This document shows, piece after piece, positions 25,087 through 33,147 of a DNA stretch of 42,723 nucleotides. This DNA is from Candidatus Saccharimonadota bacterium (GTDB taxonomy: Bacteria; Patescibacteriota; Saccharimonadia; Saccharimonadales; Saccharimonadaceae). The notes beneath the pieces were generated by a model. It saw nothing but the letters and a program-made list of their open reading frames with translations, ran no database searches and was not told the DNA's origin. How positions within the stretch are numbered: position 1 is the stretch's first letter; each line of letters starts with the position of its first letter. The DNA lies in assembly GCA_017433245.1 (NCBI GenBank), contig JAFRHO010000005.1:91183-133905 (forward strand), given 5' to 3'. Both the position numbers and the translations under genes were made by a program.

Positions 25087-25159
25087 ATTATATCACGTCA
25101 CATTAAGGAGATTTAGATATTATACGTAATACTACTGTACTTGACGGGTGTGGTATTAT
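25087..25159. promoter_or_regulatory. Divergent extended -10 elements for the TM2 gene and topA
   Basis: Minus strand: TATAAT (complement of 25087-25092) with TGA before it, 6 nt from ATG. Plus strand: TATTAT at 25154-25159 with TGG before it, 7 nt from the topA ATG. Confidence 0.65.
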
Positions 25160-25166
25160 AATATAT

Positions 25167-27473
25167 ATGGCAAAAAATTTGGTGATAGTAGAGAGCCCAG
25201 CAAAGGCGCATACGATTGAGAAATATCTCGGGTCGGATTTTAAAGTACTGGCTTCAGTTGGGCATATCCGCAAAGATACAAAAGTGGACAAATCAACATT
25301 CGAAGTGACCTACGAAATAGATCCGGAACATTCGAAGATTATTAGCGAGCTAAAACGCGAAGCAAAAAAAGCCGACAAAATCTGGCTTGCGACCGATGAA
25401 GACCGCGAAGGAGAATCAATTTCATGGCACCTCTGTGAGGTGTTGGCTCTACCGAAGAATACTGCCAGGATTACTTTTCATGAGATTACCAAATCAGCGT
25501 TAGAGGAAGCAATTAAGAACCCGCGAACAGTTGATATGAACATGGTGTCTTCGCAACAGGCACGACAGACTCTAGATATGTTGGTAGGATATGACTTGTC
25601 GGATATGGTTCGCAAGAAGGTGCCTGGGGCCATTTCGGCAGGACGAGTACAGTCGCCGGCTTTACGACTGATTGTCGAGCGCGAGAAAGAAATCGAAAAA
25701 TTCGATTCGAAGTTTAATTTCAAGACTACTGGTAGATTCGCGAAAGATAAGGCTGAATTTGATGCCAATATGGAAGGAAAACAACCTGAAACTGAAGACG
25801 AAGCAAAGAAGTTGCTCGAAACCCTGTCGCAATCCAATTTCAAGGTGGAAGATGTCGAGGAAACAGAGGGGACAAAGGCGAACCCGGTGCCGTTCACTAC
25901 GGCGGCGCTCCAGATTGAAGCAAACAGCAAACTGGGGTTTGCATCACGCACTACGATGTCGGCGGCACAAGGCCTGTATCAGGCTGGATTAATCACATAT
26001 CACAGAACCGACTCTTTGAACCTTTCAAGCCAAGCCGTGGGGGCGATTGCGAAATATATTGAAGAAGCTTTTGGCAAGAATTATCTAAAAGTGCGTCATT
26101 TTAAGACAAAAGACGCTTCGGCCCAGGAGGCACATGAAGCAATTCGTCCGACTGATGTATTTCGCACTAGTGCAGGGAAGAACGACTACGAGAAACGGCT
26201 CTATCGCTTGATTTGGGCGCGTACGGTTGCGACCCAGATGGCGAACGCTAAAGTTGCTAAGACCACTATTAAATTAAGCCATGATTTCGTAGCCAAAGGC
26301 GAAGTGGTGATTTTTGACGGTTTTCTTAAAGTTTACGGTAAGAGTAAAGATTTAGAGTTGCCAAAAGTAGCCAAGGGTGATAGGATAGATTGCCTGGAAT
26401 TATCCGCTCGACAAACCTATGGTAAGCCACCAGCAAGATACACTGAAGGCTCCCTGGTAAAGAAATTAGAAGAATTAGGTATCGGGCGACCTTCAACTTA
26501 TGCTTCGATTATGACTGCAATTCAAGCAAGAAACTACGTTGAAAAAGGAGAATCAGAAGGGTCAGAGCGTGAAGTCGTAGAGCTTAAGGCTAAGAGCGGT
26601 AAAATCTCACGCGCTTTAATAAAGGAGAAGGTGGGTGCAAACAAGGGGAAACTAATCCCGACGCCGATTGGCGAATTGGTATCTGGTTTCTTAACTGATA
26701 ATTTCAAGAATATCGTAGATTATAAGTTTACAGCAAATATCGAGAAAGATTTGGACTTAGTGGCGGATGCAAAGTTAGAACGCGTGAAGATGCTGAAAGA
26801 TTTTTATGGACCATTCCGTAATACAGTACTCGAGGCTAACGGCGTAGAGCGCTACAATAACGCACGGCTTCTCGGTCATCATCCCAAGAACGGTAAGCCG
26901 ATTTACGCCAAAGTCGGAAAGACTGGCGGATTTATCCAATTAGGAGATAACGAGAAAGAGGCGGGCGAAAAACCACAATTTGCGCCTTTGCCGAAACGAA
27001 AGAGCGTCAAGACCGTGACACTAGAACAGGCCTTAAAGCAATTAGATTTGCCAGCGTTACCGCGCGTACTAGGTAAAGCAAAAGATGGAGCCGAGCTGAT
27101 TGCGGCGAGTGGCCCATTTGGGCCTTACCTGAAGGGTGGAAAGTATAATATTCCGATGAAAGATTATGATCCATATACTATAACCTTAAAAGAAGCTTTG
27201 CCGCTGTATCAGAAGAAAATTGACTCGATGATAGCTGATTGGGGTGATATTCAGATTATCCGGGGAGCGTACGGGCCATATGTGAAGGGTCCAGGACGAC
27301 GCAATAATGCGAAGATTCCGAAAGAAATAGATCCCCAATCGATTACCTTAGAGCAAGCCAAAGAAATGCTTAAAAACAAGCCTAAGGCAACTAGGCGCGG
27401 CGTACGCGGTGGACGTAAAAAAACCGCCAAGAAGACAATCGCCAAGAGAAAAACTGGCAAAAAGGCTAAATAA
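25167..27473 (+). CDS. topA: DNA topoisomerase I
   Basis: Type IA topoisomerase that relaxes negative supercoils. 768 aa. The TOPRIM domain is at the N-terminus (VIVESPAKAHTIEKYLG; LATDEDREGE with the metal-binding acidic residues). The active-site Tyr is about residue 278 in LITYHRTDS; the usual Met after Tyr is His here. The SAGRVQSPALRLIVEREKEIE and IGRPSTYASIMTAIQ motifs are intact. The C-terminus lacks cysteine zinc fingers and instead has repeats of the GPFGPYLKGGKYNIP / GAYGPYVKGPGRRNNAKIP type, then a Lys/Arg-rich tail (RGGRKKTAKKTIAKRKTGKKAK) likely to hold DNA. No ribosome binding site; probably leaderless. Confidence 0.96.
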   Translation: MAKNLVIVESPAKAHTIEKYLGSDFKVLASVGHIRKDTKVDKSTFEVTYEIDPEHSKIISELKREAKKADKIWLATDEDREGESISWHLCEVLALPKNTARITFHEITKSALEEAIKNPRTVDMNMVSSQQARQTLDMLVGYDLSDMVRKKVPGAISAGRVQSPALRLIVEREKEIEKFDSKFNFKTTGRFAKDKAEFDANMEGKQPETEDEAKKLLETLSQSNFKVEDVEETEGTKANPVPFTTAALQIEANSKLGFASRTTMSAAQGLYQAGLITYHRTDSLNLSSQAVGAIAKYIEEAFGKNYLKVRHFKTKDASAQEAHEAIRPTDVFRTSAGKNDYEKRLYRLIWARTVATQMANAKVAKTTIKLSHDFVAKGEVVIFDGFLKVYGKSKDLELPKVAKGDRIDCLELSARQTYGKPPARYTEGSLVKKLEELGIGRPSTYASIMTAIQARNYVEKGESEGSEREVVELKAKSGKISRALIKEKVGANKGKLIPTPIGELVSGFLTDNFKNIVDYKFTANIEKDLDLVADAKLERVKMLKDFYGPFRNTVLEANGVERYNNARLLGHHPKNGKPIYAKVGKTGGFIQLGDNEKEAGEKPQFAPLPKRKSVKTVTLEQALKQLDLPALPRVLGKAKDGAELIAASGPFGPYLKGGKYNIPMKDYDPYTITLKEALPLYQKKIDSMIADWGDIQIIRGAYGPYVKGPGRRNNAKIPKEIDPQSITLEQAKEMLKNKPKATRRGVRGGRKKTAKKTIAKRKTGKKAK

Positions 27474-27562
27474 AATTACTCACAAAGCTTATGTTTTACT
27501 ATTTTTTTCTATATTTGTAAAAAATATGCTACAATAATGAATAGAAACGCATAATTTCATAG

Positions 27563-27591
27563 TTGACATGAGGCCAAACATATGATATTAT
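27563..27591 (+). promoter_or_regulatory. Consensus promoter of the sigma-region-4/HARE gene
   Basis: TTGACA (27563-27568), 17 bp, TATTAT (27586-27591) with TGA as extended -10. The leader of about 42 nt carries AGAAGGAAG before the ATG. Confidence 0.85.
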
Positions 27592-27638
27592 AGTAATAAT
27601 TTACAATATTAACAGATATAATCAGAAGGAAGAATCGA

Positions 27639-28679
27639 ATGGAGCAAAATGCGGAAATCCTCAAAAATGCAATATCCGGAAGCTTGAAAGTCATTGAACA
27701 AGAACGCGAAAGAGAAATCATCATACGACGTTTTGGGCTGAAGGGTAGGAAAGAGACACTTGAACAAATTGGTGAATCTTTATCCATCACGCGTGAGAGG
27801 GTGAGGCAGCTAGAGAAAGCCATCTTGATTCGACTTCAAATTTCCGCAGAGGAGAATCAGATTTCTGAACTCGCCGCCGCTGAGAAACTGTTAGTGCGTA
27901 ATCTGACTGAGATGGGACGCGTGGCAAGATTGTCCGACGTCGCCGGAAAAGTATATGGGAGAGATACGAAACCATCCGAGAGAATGGGCATTTATTTTAT
28001 TGCGACCTTTGCAAAAAACTTAACGATCGTTGAAGAGAATGATAAATATCACGCTGCGATTGGAATTGCAGAATACGGCAATAGCCGAATAATTCGCGAA
28101 AGGGTCGATGAGATTGTTAATGTGATTAAGGCCGCAAAAAAGCCTCTAACGATTGATGAGCTTGACGGACAACTAGATTATGAGCATCCTGACCATATCC
28201 GGGCAATTGCGTCAATTTCAAAGCAACTGGCTACCTTAAACGGTGTATGGGGATTAGTAAAATGGCCAATAGTGAACCCGAAGAATATCCGTGACAAAAT
28301 TTACGTGATTCTCGAGGCTAAAAAAGAGCCGATGCACTTCTCGGAAATTGCTAAGGCTATCAAAGAATCAAATTTTAAACGGCGCAATGTCACGGTACAG
28401 GCTATCCACAATGAGTTAATTAAAGATGCACGTTTTGTACTGATTGGACGTGGTATTTATGCGCTGTCTTCTTGGGGTTATAAGAAGGGAACTATCTCTG
28501 ATATTATCCGTTCGATTTTGGAAAAGTCTGGTAAACCACTGTCTAGAGAAGAGATTGTGAAACAGGTCTTGAAAGTCCGTAAAGTGAAGGAGACGACGAT
28601 TTTATTGAATTTACAGAACAAGAAACTATTTAAGAAAGTAGGGAAGAACTCTTATACTTTGGCTGATATTCAAAAATAA
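27639..28679 (+). CDS. Sigma-70 region 4 fused to HARE-HTH domains
   Basis: Protein of 346 aa with an unusual make-up. Residues about 20-68 match sigma-70 region 4 (EQEREREIIIRRFGLKGRKETLEQIGESLSITRERVRQLEKAILIRL), the part that reads the -35 element, but region 2 is absent, so it cannot be a full sigma factor. The C-terminal half has HARE-HTH-type winged helices (about 218-278, IRDKIYVILEAKKEPMHFSEIAKAI ... FVLIGRGIYALSSWGY; about 284-342, ISDIIRSILEKSGKPLSREEIVKQVLK ... FKKVGKNSYTL). HARE-HTH also occurs in the RNA polymerase delta subunit RpoE of Firmicutes. A role as an RNA polymerase accessory factor or -35-binding regulator is inferred. It has its own strong promoter and ribosome binding site. 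Confidence 0.88.
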   Translation: MEQNAEILKNAISGSLKVIEQEREREIIIRRFGLKGRKETLEQIGESLSITRERVRQLEKAILIRLQISAEENQISELAAAEKLLVRNLTEMGRVARLSDVAGKVYGRDTKPSERMGIYFIATFAKNLTIVEENDKYHAAIGIAEYGNSRIIRERVDEIVNVIKAAKKPLTIDELDGQLDYEHPDHIRAIASISKQLATLNGVWGLVKWPIVNPKNIRDKIYVILEAKKEPMHFSEIAKAIKESNFKRRNVTVQAIHNELIKDARFVLIGRGIYALSSWGYKKGTISDIIRSILEKSGKPLSREEIVKQVLKVRKVKETTILLNLQNKKLFKKVGKNSYTLADIQK

Positions 28680-28703
28680 GCTGAAGTATGATAGAATAAA
28701 AGT

Positions 28704-31700
28704 ATGGAAGCAGTGATACATTTTATTCTGATGCCGATATTCTGGATTCCTATAGTGGGGATTTTGGCATTTTTAACTTATCGAAATTATAAAAAACTAA
28801 ATAAACTGAAGGTATTGAATGTTGATTCAGTATTGTTGATGTTGGAAATCCCGCGCGAGAACGATAAAAAAGAATTGGCCGCGGAACAATTGTTTGCAAG
28901 TTTGCACGGTATTCTCCGCGACAAGAGGGAACTAAGGAATTCAGGCGGAGTACAGGAACATCTGTCGTTCGAGATTGTGTCAACGGCGGGTCAAATTCGG
29001 TTCTATGTTTGGGTGCCGAAAGTTTTACAGAGTTTCGTTGAAGGGCAAATTTATTCTCAATACCCAACCGTACAAATATATAAGATGAACGAAGATTACG
29101 TAGATAATCGCACTAAGTATCCGGTAACTTATTCTGCAGAACTTGGGTTAATCGAAGATGATGCTTTGCCGATAAAGACGTTTGATACCTTTGAAGTAGA
29201 CCCCTTGGCGGGGATTACAGGAACTTTAGCAAAGCTTGACGCCAGTTCTTCTGAAGAGTTATGGATTCAAATTCTAACCAGACCGATTGCTGATGACTGG
29301 CACAAGAATACAACTGATAAATGGATTCAAAAGGTTAAAACCGGAACGAAGTCATTATTCATGGGGAGCGGGATAGATTGGACGTGGATTTCAGAGGTAA
29401 TCATGGCACTGTTTCGCCCGCCGGCAGGTGGGACCAATTCAGACACCACCGTGGAGCTATCGGAAAGAGCGAAGACTCAGATAGCCAAAGCCGAAGAGAA
29501 AGCCACTAAACTGGGCTTCGAAGTGAAGATTCGCCTTGCTTATCTTGGGCAGAACGAAACGGATGCACGGCTCAATATGCAGGCTCTAGTGGGTACTTTT
29601 AAACAGTTTAACTCTACTAATCTAAATGGATTCAAACAACTGGGCGGAAGCTTTAATCATGATGACCTTGATGCTTATAAAATGCGACAGTTTACGAATC
29701 GTGGTTTTATCTTGAATATTTCCGAACTAGCCTCGGTATATCACTTGCCGCACACCTCAGTGGAGACACCTAATATTGTGTGGGCCTCTTCTAAGACAGC
29801 CGAGCCGCCAGCAAAACTACCGGTGTTAACTGGCGATTCTGCTATCGACGAAAATGTCTCCGCCTTTGGTTTAACGAACTTCCGCGGTATCAACCATCAG
29901 TTCGGCCTACTCCGACGCGATCGCTCGCGCCATGTTTACATCATCGGTCAAACAGGGGCAGGGAAAAGCGGGATGCTTGAACTTCTGGCTTTGTCCGACG
30001 TGTTTTATAATCAGGGGTATTGTATTATTGACCCGCATGGAGATTTTGCAATTGATAACCTAAAATTCATCCCAGCATCCAGAGTGAATGATGTGGTTTA
30101 TTTCAATCCAGCTGATACGGCATTTCCGGTAGCATTTAACCCCCTCGAGGTATCCGATCCGTCGCGTAAACCCAATATTTGTTCTGAAGTAATTGGGGTG
30201 TTGAAGAGGATGTTTGGGGACTCTTGGGGCCCGAGGCTGGAGCATATTTTGCGTTATACCCTGCTAGCATTGCTCGATAGGCCCTCTACTACATTGCTCG
30301 ACATTTCGCGGCTCTTAACAGATAAAGACTTCCGTAAGGAAACGTTGGATTATTGTCAGGATGTAACAGTGTTGCAGTTCTGGAAACACGAATTTGGCCA
30401 ATGGAACGAAAAACAGGTCAACGAGTCAATTGCGCCGGTATTAAATAAGGTTGGGGCGTTTACAGCCAATCCGATTATCCGTAACATCGTGGGGCAACCA
30501 AAATCTTCGTTTGATATCCGCAAAATCATGGATGAGGGCAAAATTCTAGTCGTGAACTTATCTAAAGGTTTGATTGGTGAGGATAACGCGGCAATTCTGG
30601 GTTCATTCCTGGTTACTAAGGTGCAGCTTGCGGCGATGTCTCGCTCTGATATTCCCCTGATAGAGGATCGTAGACCGTTTTATCTATATGTGGATGAGTT
30701 TCAGAACTTTGCTACAGAATCATTTGCTGTGATTCTCTCTGAGGCTCGTAAATATGGCTTGAATTTAACTGTAGCAAACCAATATGTAGCACAGATGACC
30801 AATTCAGTGCGCGATGCAGTGTTTGGTAACGTGGGTACTACGATCTCCTTCCGAGTATCGCCAGATGATGCGCCTATTTTAGTAAAACAGTTTGAGCCAA
30901 CTTTCGATGAATCAGACCTGGTGCAGCTCAATAATCGCCACTTCGTGATTTCTATGATTATTAACGGCGAGAAAGTACCGGCCTTCTCTGCTACAACTCT
31001 GTCAATCCCTGAAACACCAGCAGATAACTTCGAGGCAATTGTGGCGCGTTCACGCGAATATTATGCACGTCCACGAATGGAGGTCGAGAAGGAAATTCGT
31101 GACACGATTGAACAATCTGAAAAATACAAACGCGAGCTATCTAATTCGGGGCGACAAGAGGGAATTGAACCCAAGCTCGTGATTAATTCTAATGAAAAAC
31201 CAGTATTCCGCTTAATTACGCAACCAGAGCAAAAACCTCAGAAAGCTGCCGAACAAAAACCGAACTATAAAGTTTCGACACCTCAGATGGACCTCAGGCG
31301 CTCTGGGATGAGTCCGAATACCGCTGAAGGTAAAGAAAGATTGGGATTAAAGGACTTAGCAAGACTGGCAGCCGAACACAAAGACAGTAAAGTAGAATTC
31401 AAGAAAACATCGGGGCCAGCTAAGAAGACTGACGTAACTAAGTTAGGAAAGGGTGTCCTGAAGAAAAAAGGGAAGAAAGGACGCAAGAAAAAGGCCGAGA
31501 AGGTTCCTGTGACACCTCCTACTACCTCTGTTAGTTCCCCTGTGGATACCCCTAAACCAACACAGCAGAAACAGTCATTCCCCACCCCTGTTACACCAGA
31601 GGTGGAATATCAAGAAAAGTCGACCGTCACAATACAGCCATCTCATAACTCATTACCCCTTACTACCCCTGTTAAGCGCACGGATGGCTTTGCAAACAAA

Positions 31701-31739
31701 GATAATTCAGTAGATGGATTTCTAAGTATTAAACATTGA
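28704..31739 (+). CDS. VirD4/HerA-like membrane ATPase (type IV secretion DNA-binding family)
   Basis: Large P-loop ATPase of 1011 aa. An N-terminal membrane helix (HFILMPIFWIPIVGILAFLTY) is followed by an about 380-aa domain. The motor has Walker A IIGQTGAGKSGM (about 412-423), CIIDPHGDFAIDNL, Walker B FYLYVDEFQNF (about 659-669) and the coupling-protein motif SEARKYGLNLTVANQYVAQM. The last about 170 residues are Lys/Pro/Thr-rich and probably disordered. This architecture is common in CPR and is assigned to the VirB4/VirD4-HerA group; it could move DNA or protein across the membrane. The extended -10 TGATAGAAT ends 6 nt before ATG. It is the last host gene before the prophage. Confidence 0.85.
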   Translation: MEAVIHFILMPIFWIPIVGILAFLTYRNYKKLNKLKVLNVDSVLLMLEIPRENDKKELAAEQLFASLHGILRDKRELRNSGGVQEHLSFEIVSTAGQIRFYVWVPKVLQSFVEGQIYSQYPTVQIYKMNEDYVDNRTKYPVTYSAELGLIEDDALPIKTFDTFEVDPLAGITGTLAKLDASSSEELWIQILTRPIADDWHKNTTDKWIQKVKTGTKSLFMGSGIDWTWISEVIMALFRPPAGGTNSDTTVELSERAKTQIAKAEEKATKLGFEVKIRLAYLGQNETDARLNMQALVGTFKQFNSTNLNGFKQLGGSFNHDDLDAYKMRQFTNRGFILNISELASVYHLPHTSVETPNIVWASSKTAEPPAKLPVLTGDSAIDENVSAFGLTNFRGINHQFGLLRRDRSRHVYIIGQTGAGKSGMLELLALSDVFYNQGYCIIDPHGDFAIDNLKFIPASRVNDVVYFNPADTAFPVAFNPLEVSDPSRKPNICSEVIGVLKRMFGDSWGPRLEHILRYTLLALLDRPSTTLLDISRLLTDKDFRKETLDYCQDVTVLQFWKHEFGQWNEKQVNESIAPVLNKVGAFTANPIIRNIVGQPKSSFDIRKIMDEGKILVVNLSKGLIGEDNAAILGSFLVTKVQLAAMSRSDIPLIEDRRPFYLYVDEFQNFATESFAVILSEARKYGLNLTVANQYVAQMTNSVRDAVFGNVGTTISFRVSPDDAPILVKQFEPTFDESDLVQLNNRHFVISMIINGEKVPAFSATTLSIPETPADNFEAIVARSREYYARPRMEVEKEIRDTIEQSEKYKRELSNSGRQEGIEPKLVINSNEKPVFRLITQPEQKPQKAAEQKPNYKVSTPQMDLRRSGMSPNTAEGKERLGLKDLARLAAEHKDSKVEFKKTSGPAKKTDVTKLGKGVLKKKGKKGRKKKAEKVPVTPPTTSVSSPVDTPKPTQQKQSFPTPVTPEVEYQEKSTVTIQPSHNSLPLTTPVKRTDGFANKDNSVDGFLSIKH

Positions 31740-31774
31740 TTCATTTGAAAAGTAGGGAAACATAAATAAAAAAC

Positions 31775-31805
31775 CTGGCCGGCAAATTTAAAAGGCCAGA
31801 TTTTG
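31775..31805 (+). terminator. Terminator after the VirD4-like gene
   Basis: CTGGCC pairs with GGCCAG around a 13-nt loop and is followed by ATTTT. Confidence 0.7.
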
Positions 31806-31840
31806 GCTGAAGTCCGAATCATGATTTTAGCATAAGTTTA

Positions 31841-31868
31841 ATGTCGTACAATATAGAGAGCATGACTA
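31841..31868. other. Left attachment site, hybrid half-dif
   Basis: Arm ATGTCGTACAA, centre TATAGA, then GAGCATGACTA. The first 17 bp equal the right site; the second arm is not an inverted match, as expected for the phage-derived half of an XerCD site. Confidence 0.7.
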
Positions 31869-31900
31869 TTATAAATTTAATAATATAAAGGAGAATAGCC

Positions 31901-32131
31901 ATGGATAATGGTTTGGCTGTATATATGGGCCGTAATTTAAAAGATTCAATTTCTAATTTAGAAGTTTGTCAGGGAACTGCTAAGGATTCTGGCAACATTT
32001 ATTATTATGTTCAGATTACATTTATAAATGGTTACACTAAGCGTTTATATTTGCAGAGTTCTGAAGCGTTTGCATTTACTAATGCATTTGACATGCTTCA
32101 AACTAATAATGATATTGATTCGAACTTTTAA
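31901..32131 (+). CDS. Phage small protein 1, unknown (ssDNA-binding candidate)
   Basis: Protein of 76 aa, no membrane segment, predicted beta-rich (NIYYYVQITFINGYTKRLYLQSSEAFAFTNAF). AAAGGAG lies 8 nt before the ATG. It is the first gene after the att site and, on the circular genome, directly follows rep. In filamentous phages the single-strand DNA-binding protein (pV) is small, beta-rich and near rep, so this is a candidate by position and size only; no signature is recognised. Confidence 0.65.
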   Translation: MDNGLAVYMGRNLKDSISNLEVCQGTAKDSGNIYYYVQITFINGYTKRLYLQSSEAFAFTNAFDMLQTNNDIDSNF

Positions 32132-32134
32132 AAT

Positions 32135-32150
32135 TATGGTGCTTACCATA
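32135..32150 (+). other. Short hairpin after phage gene 1
   Basis: TATGGT pairs with ACCATA around GCTT. The 165-bp gap to the next gene also holds AGTGGGGCA (32223-32231) complementary to TGCCCCACT (32273-32281), closing a 41-nt T-rich loop just before the ribosome binding site. Confidence 0.55.
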
Positions 32151-32298
32151 GGCTTTCTTATGTCACCGGCAGGTAAGTTAAACGTAGCGTTTTGCGGCCA
32201 TTTAGGGTGGGGATAACTCTACAGTGGGGCATAGTCTTTTATAAATTACCTCCTCTTACTATTTTTTTTACTTGCCCCACTTTTAAGAAAGGATTTTT

Positions 32299-32598
32299 AT
32301 GATAAAAAAGATTTCAGTAATTGAAACTTCTTCTAAAGATGATTTTCTTTATCAGGAATTAATGGAATTATTGTGGGACCATAAATTATTACGTGGTGGT
32401 GCTGCTCTTAACCAGACTTTGAAAGACCATAATGTTTTGACTTTATATCTTATTTCTAAGCAAATTGATAAGATTCGCAATATTGAAGAGTCTTATTTTA
32501 ATGATGATGGTTCTTTAAAGTCTGATATAATTGATAAGACTTTTGTTGAACGTCAACATCATTTAGCGTCTTTACATTCGTTATTTAATAATATATAA
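32299..32598 (+). CDS. Phage small protein 2, unknown
   Basis: Acidic, mostly helical soluble protein of 99 aa (YQELMELLWDHKLLRGGAALNQTLKDHNV ... FVERQHHLASLHSLF). GAAAGGA lies upstream. No family recognised. It sits between the DNA-binding candidate and the major coat gene, where Ff-type phages carry replication or regulatory functions. Confidence 0.65.
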   Translation: MIKKISVIETSSKDDFLYQELMELLWDHKLLRGGAALNQTLKDHNVLTLYLISKQIDKIRNIEESYFNDDGSLKSDIIDKTFVERQHHLASLHSLFNNI

Positions 32599-32654
32599 TT
32601 AGATTAGAGAGAGTAATTTTAACTCACGTTCTGGTGGGATACCGAAAGGAAGTT

Positions 32655-32822
32655 ATGGGAGAAACTGCTTTGTTAGATGTAAGTGCTCTGACTTCTGCTC
32701 TTTCCACTGCAACCTTTGCCGGTGTGATTCAATCACTTTTGCCGATAGTTGCGGTGGCGGTTTTAGTTGGCTTCTTGTTCTACGTTGTTCGTTGGGCAAT
32801 TGGCCTCTTCCGGGGCATTTAG
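32655..32822 (+). CDS. Major coat protein (pVIII-like)
   Basis: Protein of 55 aa with the hallmark layout of an inovirus major coat: a short N-terminus with two acidic residues (MGETALLDVSALTSALS), one membrane helix (VIQSLLPIVAVAVLVGFLFYVV) and a short basic end (RWAIGLFRGI). I choose ATG 32655 because AAAGGAAG sits right before it; a GTG 21 nt earlier gives a polar extension that would not make sense. No cleavable signal peptide is evident, as in coat proteins of some Gram-positive filamentous phages. A strong hairpin follows, which would let this gene be expressed more than those downstream. Confidence 0.85.
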   Translation: MGETALLDVSALTSALSTATFAGVIQSLLPIVAVAVLVGFLFYVVRWAIGLFRGI

Positions 32823-32826
32823 TCCT

Positions 32827-32857
32827 TACCGGCCCGCTTTTTATTGGCGGGCCGGTA
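32827..32857 (+). terminator. Hairpin after the major coat gene
   Basis: An 11-bp perfect GC-rich stem (TACCGGCCCGC with GCGGGCCGGTA), loop 9 nt, no T-run afterwards. It could be a partial terminator or an mRNA-end stabiliser, like the one after gene VIII in Ff phages. Confidence 0.75.
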
Positions 32858-32876
32858 CCATAAAAGAAAGGTTTAT

Positions 32877-32981
32877 ATGGAACAATTAGCCCAAGCATTT
32901 GTTGACGTATTAGCATGGTTTTTAATTCCATTTGCTACTATTCTTGCTGTTTCGTGGGTTGTTTCTCTATTTAGGAGATAA
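32877..32981 (+). CDS. Minor coat protein candidate (pVII/pIX-like)
   Basis: Protein of 34 aa: MEQLAQAFVDVLAWF, then a membrane helix (LIPFATILAVSWVVSLF) and RR at the end. Size, single helix and position right after the major coat fit pVII/pIX, the tip proteins of filamentous phages, which are 32-33 aa in Ff. AAGAAAGG lies before the ATG. Too short for most gene finders. Confidence 0.72.
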   Translation: MEQLAQAFVDVLAWFLIPFATILAVSWVVSLFRR

Positions 32982-32982
32982 T

Positions 32983-33147
32983 ATGTATCTATTTATTTTT
33001 ATTTTACTTGTAATTATTTTAATATTACAGATTTCTATTTTATCTACTTGTGCTGATATTAATGATAATATTCTTGATATTGAGCGTTCTATTCGTCAGT
33101 TACCTCGTCAATTTATGCGTTTTATCGATAGAAGGAGATTGAAGTGA
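32983..33147 (+). CDS. Phage small membrane protein
   Basis: Protein of 54 aa: an N-terminal hydrophobic helix (MYLFIFILLVIILILQISIL) then a charged tail (INDNILDIERSIRQLPRQFMRFIDRRRLK). I choose ATG 32983, 1 nt after the previous stop, with AGGAG in the end of the previous gene. Its TGA overlaps the GTG of the next gene. It may be a second minor coat or an assembly factor. Confidence 0.7.
   Translation: MYLFIFILLVIILILQISILSTCADINDNILDIERSIRQLPRQFMRFIDRRRLK

Noticed and set aside
25478-25951. Minus-strand ORF of 157 aa inside topA
   Set aside because: Shadow of the topA frame with Ser-rich random composition and no start signals.
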